5,207 bases of DNA from Acholeplasmatales bacterium (GTDB lineage: Bacteria; Bacillota_I; Bacilli_A; Acholeplasmatales; Anaeroplasmataceae), in the NCBI GenBank assembly GCA_900770055.1, contig CAAGJD010000083.1, forward strand, positions 1-5,207, given 5' to 3'. How positions within the stretch are numbered: position 1 is the stretch's first letter; each line of letters begins with the position of its first letter. The notes under the pieces are model-generated. The model made no database searches. It was not told where the DNA came from and was given only the letters and a program-made list of their open reading frames with translations. The translations under genes were made by a program, and so were the position numbers. Of this stretch, positions 1 to 4,676 are shown piece after piece.

Positions 1-33
1 ACACTCTTTCCCTACACGACGCTCTTCCGATCT
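1..33 (+). other. Illumina TruSeq-type adapter (non-biological)
   Basis: These 33 bases, starting ACACTCTTTCCC and ending GCTCTTCCGATCT, match the standard Illumina read-1 adapter exactly. AT-rich genomic sequence begins at base 34. This is a library artefact left at a contig or read end, not organism DNA. It is open in the reading frame of the following gene, where it translates as HSFPTRRSSDL, a peptide typical of adapter contamination. Automated annotation would attach that peptide to the front of the truncated GGDEF protein. Confidence 0.98.
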
Positions 34-34
34 G

Positions 35-424
35 GTTGATTTAGATTATTTTAAGAATATTAATGATAATTATGGTCATGTTTTTGGTGATGAGGTATTA
101 ATTAAATTATCAAATATATTGATGGCATTTTTACCTAATGATTTCGTAATTGGTCGATTTGGTGGCGATGAATTCGTTATAATTGTTCCTAAAAATGATG
201 ATAATGTACTTGAAGAAATTGCTAAAAATGTTTGTCAATATGTTGATGGAATTAGATTTAAGGTTGAACCCGATTTTAAGCTAACTGCATCTATTGGTAT
301 TGCTAAATTCCCAGAGCATGCTCAAAATTCAATAGACCTTTATAAAAAAGCAGATATCGCAATGTATAAAATAAAAAATAATGGTAAAAATGATTTTTGC
401 CTTTACTCTGCTGAATTAGAATAA
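35..424 (+). CDS. GGDEF-domain protein (diguanylate cyclase), 5'-truncated, C-terminal 129 residues
   Basis: This is the end of a diguanylate cyclase, the cytosolic or membrane-anchored enzyme class that joins two GTP into the second messenger c-di-GMP. The visible part opens inside the domain with VDLDYFKNINDNYGH, the D-x-D-x-F-K and N-D-x-x-G-H signatures, followed by GDEVL. An intact RFGGDEF lies at residues 41-47 of the fragment, and the usual end SIGIAKFPEH...ADIAMYKIKNNGKN follows. Roughly the first 30 residues of the domain (the D-x-LT-x-L-x-NR region) and any N-terminal sensor are missing because the contig ends at the adapter. The protein stops just after the domain, so there is no C-terminal EAL partner. 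The Arg of the RxxD inhibitory site seen in many cyclases is absent (LPND precedes FVIGRF), so product inhibition at that site is unlikely. The intact GGDEF suggests activity. The in-frame TTG/ATG at 119-124 are internal codons, not starts. A hairpin terminator follows 3 bases after the stop. Confidence 0.93.
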   Translation, partial: VDLDYFKNINDNYGHVFGDEVLIKLSNILMAFLPNDFVIGRFGGDEFVIIVPKNDDNVLEEIAKNVCQYVDGIRFKVEPDFKLTASIGIAKFPEHAQNSIDLYKKADIAMYKIKNNGKNDFCLYSAELE

Positions 425-427
425 GTG

Positions 428-460
428 AAGCCTCATATGATTAAAATATGAGGTTTTTTT
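428..460 (+). terminator. Rho-independent terminator of the GGDEF gene
   Basis: A perfect 8-bp stem, CCTCATAT (431-438) with ATATGAGG (446-453), has a 7-base loop. It can be extended by a G-T and two A-T pairs (428-430 with 454-456). Seven Ts (454-460) follow. It begins 3 bases after the TAA stop, so the GGDEF gene is the last of its transcript. Confidence 0.93.
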
Positions 461-476
461 CTAAAAAGAATAGTTA

Positions 477-505
477 TTGTATTTTTTTGATAAATTTTGT
501 ATAAT
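477..505 (+). promoter_or_regulatory. Probable sigma-A promoter of the small membrane protein gene
   Basis: A perfect -10 box TATAAT (500-505) is preceded at 17 bp by TTGTAT (477-482), which matches only the TTG of the -35 consensus. Transcription would start near 512, leaving about 24 bases before the ATG at 536, enough for the GGTGGTG ribosome binding site at 521-527. The position, directly after the preceding terminator, supports the call. The weak -35 box is the main doubt. Confidence 0.65.
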
Positions 506-535
506 TTACTTAAAGATTACGGTGGTGAATTTGAT

Positions 536-961
536 ATGCAGATACTTGGTTTAATTATTTCAATATTATTTTATTTATTATTAATTGTAATTATGGGAGT
601 ATATGTTTTCTTTTTCTTTATGAAAAAATATAATTATGCTAATTGGACTATAAGATTATTGTTTTTTCATTCTTTAATTACAATTATGGTATTATCTTGG
701 GCCTTAGTATTAATGAATGGTGGCTTTGATGTTAATTTTTATTTAAATATTGATTATACCTGGCTATTAATACCATTTTCAATAATATTTATTCTAATTA
801 ATACAATTGATGCCTTATTACAAAAAAAGATTGAGATTAAACAGTCACCACCATATATTATAGGTAGATTTTTATTACCAGGCTCTGTTGTTTTAATCGC
901 TTGTTTATCAACCCTAATCTTATTTTTTAATTGTCATTATTTTGTATATCTATTAATTTAA
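536..961 (+). CDS. Small multi-pass membrane protein of unknown function (141 aa)
   Basis: I do not recognise this protein. It is very hydrophobic, with about four predicted membrane helices near residues 4-28, 39-60, 75-95 and 112-138. A short positively charged loop (MKKYNYANWTIR) follows helix 1 and a lysine-rich stretch (QKKIEIK, residues 96-102) lies between helices 3 and 4. By the positive-inside rule both charged loops should face the cytoplasm. No catalytic or transporter motif is visible. The ATG at 536 is chosen as start because GGTGGTG (521-527) lies 8 bases upstream. The frame stays open back to a TTG at 497, but that codon overlaps the -10 promoter box and would be upstream of the likely transcript start. 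The gene stands alone between a terminator (428-460) and the hairpin at 989-1032, so its neighbours give no functional hint. It is real by start signals and composition; its function is unknown. Confidence 0.75.
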   Translation: MQILGLIISILFYLLLIVIMGVYVFFFFMKKYNYANWTIRLLFFHSLITIMVLSWALVLMNGGFDVNFYLNIDYTWLLIPFSIIFILINTIDALLQKKIEIKQSPPYIIGRFLLPGSVVLIACLSTLILFFNCHYFVYLLI

Positions 962-988
962 TAAATTAAACAACATGAAAACGTTTTT

Positions 989-1032
989 AAAGGGACTTTA
1001 TATCGGAAGTATCTTCCTTATAAGTCCCTTTT
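989..1032 (+). terminator. Long imperfect hairpin: terminator of the membrane-protein gene or leader element of the ACT/PFL-like operon
   Basis: The lower stem pairs AAAGGGACTT (989-998) with AAGTCCCTTT (1022-1031). After an A-T-rich internal region, an upper stem pairs GGAAG (1005-1009) with CTTCC (1013-1017) around a 3-base loop. Only four Ts (1029-1032) follow, three of them within the stem, so it is a weaker terminator than the other three in this window. It lies 27 bases after one gene and 46 bases before the next. No strong promoter is visible between it and the ACT gene: the best is TAAAAT at 1037-1042 with no good -35 box. It may therefore be carried in the ACT/PFL-like mRNA leader. 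Simple termination is the default reading. Confidence 0.7.
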
Positions 1033-1078
1033 ATTGTAAAATCTAAATATTAAATATTTAAAAGAGAGGTAAGTTTAG

Positions 1079-1348
1079 ATGAATGCGGTTTTATCTGTCG
1101 TAGGAAAGGACACAGTAGGTATTTTAGCAGCAGTTGCACAAAAATGTGCAGAGCATAAAGCTAATGTAAATGATGTTACTCAAACAATTATTGATAATTA
1201 TTTTGCGATGTTTATGATTATTAATATTGATAAGCTTGATATTGAATTTAATGAATTTGTTGATGTTATGGTTAATCTTGGAAAAGAACGTAGTCTAGAA
1301 ATTCATTGTATGCATGAAGATATCTTTAATTTAATGCATAAGATTTAG
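1079..1348 (+). CDS. ACT-domain protein, UPF0237 family (89 aa)
   Basis: This is a single stand-alone ACT domain, a small ligand-binding fold that usually senses amino acids and dimerises. The first strand and turn read MNAVLSVVGKDTVGI (residues 1-15), with the GKD-x-x-GI motif of the GcvR/UPF0237 type. The helix AAVAQKCAEHKANV and the strand pair VTQTIIDNYFAMFMIINID follow, and the family-typical tail HEDIFNLMHKI ends the protein. Full family length is about 88-90 residues, so the gene is intact. The ATG at 1079 has GAGAGG (1064-1069) 9 bases upstream. It is separated by only 12 bases from the PFL-like gene, an arrangement known in many Firmicutes (for example the pneumococcal SP0238/SP0239 pair), so the two products probably work together. 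A ligand-sensing regulatory subunit is an inference; no biochemical role is firmly established for the family. Confidence 0.92.
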   Translation: MNAVLSVVGKDTVGILAAVAQKCAEHKANVNDVTQTIIDNYFAMFMIINIDKLDIEFNEFVDVMVNLGKERSLEIHCMHEDIFNLMHKI

Positions 1349-1360
1349 TGAGGTAGCTCT

Positions 1361-2719
1361 ATGTATAATAATAAAGAAATAATTGAAACAATCAAAATGA
1401 TTCAAGAACAAAACCTAGATGTAAGAACTATTACAATGGGTATTTCATTAATTGATTGTATGGATACAGATATAAATAAATCTTGTGAAAAAGTTTATAA
1501 CAAAATATATAATTATGCTAAGGATTTAGTTAGTGTAGGAAACTCTATTTCAAAAAAATATGGTATTCCTATTATTAATAAAAGAGTTGCGGTAACACCT
1601 ATTTCAATGCTTGTAGGTGTTTCAGGAGGAGATCCTGTATTATATGCTAAAACCTTAGATAAGGTAGCTAATGATATTGGTATTGATTTTATTGGTGGCT
1701 ATAGTGCTTTAGTTCAAAAGGGCTTTGCGCCTGGAGACAAGGAATTAATTGAATCAATTCCTCAAGCACTAGCTTGTACATCTAAGCTTTGTTCTAGTGT
1801 TAATATAGGTTCAACAAGAGCAGGTATTAATCTTGATGCCGTTAAAATTATGGGTCAAAAGATCAAAGAAGCAGCAGAATTAACAAAGGATAATGAATGT
1901 ATGGGTGCTTCTAAGCTTGTTGTTTTCTGTAACGCAGTTGAGGATAATCCATTTATGGCTGGAGCTTTTCATGGTGTTGGAGAGGCAGATGCTGTAATTA
2001 ATGTTGGTGTATCAGGACCTGGTGTAGTTAGAGCAGCAATTGCATCAGCACCAAAGGATGCATCAATTGCTGAAATTGCTGATATTATTAAGAAAACTGC
2101 TTTCAAGGTAACTCGTATGGGTCAGCTTGTTGGTGTTGAGGCATCAGAGATGCTAGGTAGACCATTTGGTATTGTTGACTTATCACTTGCACCTACTCCA
2201 GCTGTTGGTGATTCTGTTGCACATATTTTAGAAGAAATTGGTCTTGAACAATGTGGTAGCTGTGGTACTACAGCTTGTCTTGCAATGTTAAATGATGCTG
2301 TTAAAAAAGGTGGCGTTATGGCATCTAGCCGTGTTGGTGGATTATCTGGTGCGTTTATCCCTGTAAGTGAGGATAGTGGTATGATTGATGCTGCTAGAAA
2401 CGGTTCATTATCAATTGAAAAGCTTGAAGCAATGACTGCAGTTTGTTCTGTTGGTCTTGATATGATAGTTATTCCTGGTGATACAACACCTGAGGTTATT
2501 AGTGCTTTAATTGCTGATGAGGCTGCAATTGGTATGATAAACTGTAAAACAACTGCAGTTCGTGTTATTCCTGCAATTGGTAAGAAAGATGATGAGGAAT
2601 TAAACTTTGGTGGTTTATTAGGATATGGTCCTATTATGAAGATTTCAAAGCTAAAACCAAATGTATTTATTAACCGTGGTGGACAAATTCCTGCGCCACT
2701 TAATAGTTTAAAAAATTAA
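1361..2719 (+). CDS. PFL-like family protein, UPF0210/DUF711 (452 aa)
   Basis: This is a full-length member of the UPF0210/DUF711 family, called PFL-like because its fold resembles pyruvate formate-lyase. Its reaction is unknown. Family signatures include RVAVTPISMLVG (residues 75-86), FIGGYSALVQKG (110-121), SSVNIGSTRAGIN (145-157), NPFMAGAFHGVGEAD (196-210), the stretch at 298-342 with CGSCGTTAC, AVKKGG, VGGLSGAF and PVSEDSGM, and the C-terminal NRGGQIPAPLNS (438-449). There is no clear glycyl-radical motif (RVxGY), so a radical mechanism is not supported by sequence. Eleven cysteines are present, three clustered at 298, 301 and 306. The ribosome binding site GTGAGG (1348-1353) overlaps the TAG stop of the ACT gene and sits 7 bases before the ATG, which implies co-transcription and possibly translational coupling. 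A terminator follows 7 bases after the stop. Family assignment is confident; function is not. Confidence 0.95.
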   Translation: MYNNKEIIETIKMIQEQNLDVRTITMGISLIDCMDTDINKSCEKVYNKIYNYAKDLVSVGNSISKKYGIPIINKRVAVTPISMLVGVSGGDPVLYAKTLDKVANDIGIDFIGGYSALVQKGFAPGDKELIESIPQALACTSKLCSSVNIGSTRAGINLDAVKIMGQKIKEAAELTKDNECMGASKLVVFCNAVEDNPFMAGAFHGVGEADAVINVGVSGPGVVRAAIASAPKDASIAEIADIIKKTAFKVTRMGQLVGVEASEMLGRPFGIVDLSLAPTPAVGDSVAHILEEIGLEQCGSCGTTACLAMLNDAVKKGGVMASSRVGGLSGAFIPVSEDSGMIDAARNGSLSIEKLEAMTAVCSVGLDMIVIPGDTTPEVISALIADEAAIGMINCKTTAVRVIPAIGKKDDEELNFGGLLGYGPIMKISKLKPNVFINRGGQIPAPLNSLKN

Positions 2720-2726
2720 TTGAATT

Positions 2727-2754
2727 AAGGCAATATTTTGCCTTTTTCTTTTTT
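2727..2754 (+). terminator. Rho-independent terminator of the ACT/PFL-like operon
   Basis: A perfect 7-bp stem, AAGGCAA (2727-2733) with TTGCCTT (2738-2744), has a 4-base loop. It runs into a T-rich tract (five Ts at 2743-2747, then a further run from 2749). It begins 7 bases after the PFL-like stop codon. Confidence 0.9.
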
Positions 2755-2778
2755 ATTTGAATTTATTTTTTTTGAAAA

Positions 2779-2803
2779 TTGTCATTATTTATAATAATGA
2801 AAA
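2779..2803. repeat. AT-rich inverted repeat (candidate operator) upstream of pgcA
   Basis: CATTATT (2783-2789) and AATAATG (2793-2799) are perfect inverted repeats around a central TAT. Further matches (T2782/A2800, T2779-T2780 with A2802-A2803) extend the dyad to 25 bp with one mismatched pair. It lies about 15 bp upstream of the pgcA -35 box, a place where regulator sites often occur. It has no T-tract and contains no G/C except at the arm ends, so it is unlikely to be a terminator. Such dyads can arise by chance in AT-rich DNA, so a regulatory role is only a possibility. Confidence 0.4.
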
Positions 2804-2817
2804 GTAATTTGATTATA

Positions 2818-2846
2818 TTGATTATTCAAAAAATTTAATATATAAT
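2818..2846 (+). promoter_or_regulatory. Sigma-A promoter of pgcA
   Basis: TTGATT (2818-2823, four of six matches to the -35 consensus) is spaced exactly 17 bp from a perfect TATAAT (2841-2846). Transcription should start near 2853. The short leader would hold the strong AAAGGGG ribosome binding site (2861-2867), 9 bases before the ATG at 2877. A second TATAAT at 2790-2795 lacks a -35 partner at normal spacing. Confidence 0.8.
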
Positions 2847-2876
2847 TAAAATAGATTTGAAAAGGGGCGATATAAA

Positions 2877-4571
2877 ATGACATATTTAGAAAAAGCTAAT
2901 TTATGGAAAAATAATCCAAATTTAGATGCAAATTTACGTAAAGAACTAGAATCTATGACAGATAATGACTTAAAAGAAGCTTTTACAAATGATTTAGAGT
3001 TTGGTACAGGTGGCTTAAGAGGTATTTTAGGTGCTGGTACTAACAGAATGAATATCTACATTGTTAATAAAGCTACATTAGGCTTTGGTAGATATCTTAG
3101 AAGTCTTGGGGATGACGCATTAACTAGAGGTGTTGCAATTAGCCATGATAACCGCCATCAATCAGTTGAATTTGCAAGATCAAGTGCAGAGGTTTTATCA
3201 TCTTTAGGCTTTAAAGTATATTTATTTGAAGCTTTAAGACCAACTCCTGAGCTTTCATTTGCAGTTCGTCATTTCCATTGTATTGGTGGTATTATGATTA
3301 CTGCAAGCCATAATCCAAAGGAATATAATGGCTATAAAATTTATGATGAGACAGGCTGCCAATTAGTACCAAAGGATGCTGATAAGGTTATTGCTGAGAT
3401 TAATAAGATTGATGATTACTTCAATATTGAAACATCATTAAATCATGAGCTTATAGAGTACATAGGTAAGGAAGTTGATGATGTATATATTAATGAAATT
3501 AAGAAGATTATTCTTCGTCCAAATTTAAAGAAGGATTTCAAATTAGTTTATACTCCACTTCATGGTACTGGTCAGGTATTTGCTCCACAGGTACTTCAAA
3601 GTGTTGGCTATGATGTTGTACCACTAGCTTGCCAAATGACATGTGATCCTGATTTTTCTGGTGTAAAAACTTCTAATCCTGAAAATAAGGAAGCTTATGA
3701 TGAGGCAATAGAGCTTGCAAGAGAAATTGGTGCAAAAATAGTACTTGCTACTGACCCAGATGCTGATAGATTAGGTATTGCTGTTTTACATAATGGTGAA
3801 TATGTATTATTTACAGGAAATCAGACTGCTGCTTTAGTACTAGATTATATTTTAAAAACTAGAAAAGAATTAAATACATTACCAAGTGATGGTTATGTAT
3901 TTACAACTAATGTTTCTTCAACATTACCAGTAGCTATTGCAGAGGCTTATGGTATGAAGGTAGAAATTACACTAACAGGCTTCAAGTTCATTGGTGAAAA
4001 GGCTAGAGAAATGGAAGCAGGTAAGGGTACATATGTATTTGGCTTTGAGGAGTCATATGGCTGCTTAATTTCTGATTGTGTAAGAGATAAGGATTCAATT
4101 CAAGCAATTTTAATGCTTTGTGAAACAGCAGCATACTACCAAGAAAAGGGTATGGATTTAGTTGATGCATTAAATGCTATTTATGAGGAATATGGCTATT
4201 ATAAGGAAGGTATTACAAATATTAGTCTTGCTGGTCTTGAAGGACAAGCTAAAATTCAAAGAATTATGGAATACTTCCGTACAACAGACATTGCACTTAA
4301 GGGCTTTAGCATTTTAGCTAAGGATGATGTTAAGCTTGGTATTAAGACTGTTTATGGTGTAGAAGATGAAAAATCAAGAATTAATCTACCATCAAGCAAT
4401 GTAATTAAGTATTATCTAAATGATAATATGTGGTTTGTACTTCGTCCAAGTGGTACAGAACCAAAGCTAAAGGTTTACTATGGTGTTAAGGGTACAACAC
4501 AAGCTGATGCAGATGCTAAATTAGATGCGCTTTCTAAAGAAGTATTAGCGATTGTTAACCTTATTAAGTAA
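2877..4571 (+). CDS. pgcA: Alpha-phosphoglucomutase / phospho-sugar mutase (564 aa)
   Basis: This cytosolic enzyme of the alpha-D-phosphohexomutase superfamily interconverts glucose 6-phosphate and glucose 1-phosphate (some relatives also act on mannose phosphates). It supplies UDP-glucose for glycolipids, teichoic acids and polysaccharides. All four active-site elements are intact: the phosphoserine loop TASHNPKEYNGYKIY (Ser144), the metal loop DPDADR (293-298, three Asp for Mg2+), the sugar-binding loop GFEESYG (389-395) and the C-terminal phosphate-binding loop RPSGTEPK (523-530). The N-terminal FGTGGLRG (42-49) is also typical. The length is close to the roughly 580 residues of the Bacillus subtilis PgcA group and longer than the about 450-residue GlmM and ManB types, which argues for phosphoglucomutase. 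The start has a strong AAAGGGG site 9 bases upstream. The gene has its own promoter and terminator, so it is monocistronic. Its glycine codons show a striking context bias: all 11 GGC codons precede a T. Substrate preference cannot be read from sequence alone. Confidence 0.96.
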   Translation: MTYLEKANLWKNNPNLDANLRKELESMTDNDLKEAFTNDLEFGTGGLRGILGAGTNRMNIYIVNKATLGFGRYLRSLGDDALTRGVAISHDNRHQSVEFARSSAEVLSSLGFKVYLFEALRPTPELSFAVRHFHCIGGIMITASHNPKEYNGYKIYDETGCQLVPKDADKVIAEINKIDDYFNIETSLNHELIEYIGKEVDDVYINEIKKIILRPNLKKDFKLVYTPLHGTGQVFAPQVLQSVGYDVVPLACQMTCDPDFSGVKTSNPENKEAYDEAIELAREIGAKIVLATDPDADRLGIAVLHNGEYVLFTGNQTAALVLDYILKTRKELNTLPSDGYVFTTNVSSTLPVAIAEAYGMKVEITLTGFKFIGEKAREMEAGKGTYVFGFEESYGCLISDCVRDKDSIQAILMLCETAAYYQEKGMDLVDALNAIYEEYGYYKEGITNISLAGLEGQAKIQRIMEYFRTTDIALKGFSILAKDDVKLGIKTVYGVEDEKSRINLPSSNVIKYYLNDNMWFVLRPSGTEPKLKVYYGVKGTTQADADAKLDALSKEVLAIVNLIK

Positions 4572-4605
4572 GAAGCTATTTTTAATTCAAAATGTGTTTA
4601 ATTAT

Positions 4606-4638
4606 GGGGAATGAATTAATAATTCATCCCCTTTTTTT
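4606..4638 (+). terminator. Strong Rho-independent terminator of pgcA
   Basis: The stem pairs GGGG (4606-4609) with CCCC (4628-4631) and ATGAATT (4611-4617) with AATTCAT (4621-4627), with one bulged A (4610) and a 3-base loop. Seven Ts (4632-4638) follow. It begins 34 bases after the pgcA stop and ends 38 bases before spoIIGA, so read-through into spoIIGA should be low and spoIIGA needs its own promoter. Confidence 0.95.
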
Positions 4639-4639
4639 C

Positions 4640-4670
4640 TTCATAAAAATTAATATTCATCTTTTATACT
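4640..4670 (+). promoter_or_regulatory. spoIIGA: Candidate spoIIGA promoter, -10 box next to the start codon
   Basis: TATACT (4665-4670) matches five of six -10 positions. TTCATA (4640-4645) is a poor -35 match at 19 bp spacing. If used, transcription would begin at about 4676-4678, at the spoIIGA ATG itself. In Bacillus subtilis the spoIIG promoter is sigma-A dependent, has an abnormally wide spacer and is activated by Spo0A, so a weak -35 would not be surprising. I see no clear Spo0A box (TGTCGAA-like) in the 38 bases between terminator and gene. Confidence 0.45.
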
Positions 4671-4676
4671 TATGCC

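Noticed and set aside
119..424. A 101-residue protein starting at TTG 119
   Set aside because: The frame is open upstream to base 35 and encodes conserved GGDEF-domain motifs (DLDYFK, NDNYGH), so 119 is an internal codon of a truncated gene.
497..535. Upstream TTG start for the small membrane protein
   Set aside because: The codon overlaps the -10 promoter box, lies before the expected transcript start and adds a non-membrane tail; the ATG at 536 has a ribosome binding site.
989..1040. T-box or amino-acid riboswitch in front of the ACT gene
   Set aside because: No T-box consensus, no specifier loop and no aptamer-like set of helices; only one hairpin is visible.
1361..2719. Glycyl-radical enzyme assignment for the PFL-like protein
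   Set aside because: The C-terminus has NRGGQIPAP rather than the RVxGY glycyl-radical motif, and no activating radical-SAM enzyme gene is adjacent.
2779..2803. Fur or PerR box in the dyad upstream of pgcA
   Set aside because: The arms read CATTATT/AATAATG around TAT and do not fit the 7-1-7 Fur (TGATAATnATTATCA) or PerR (TTATAATnATTATAA) layout.
2797..2838. A 13-codon ORF (MKSNLIILIIQKI) between the PFL-like gene and pgcA
   Set aside because: It has no ribosome binding site, overlaps the dyad and the pgcA -35 box, and lies upstream of the likely transcript start.
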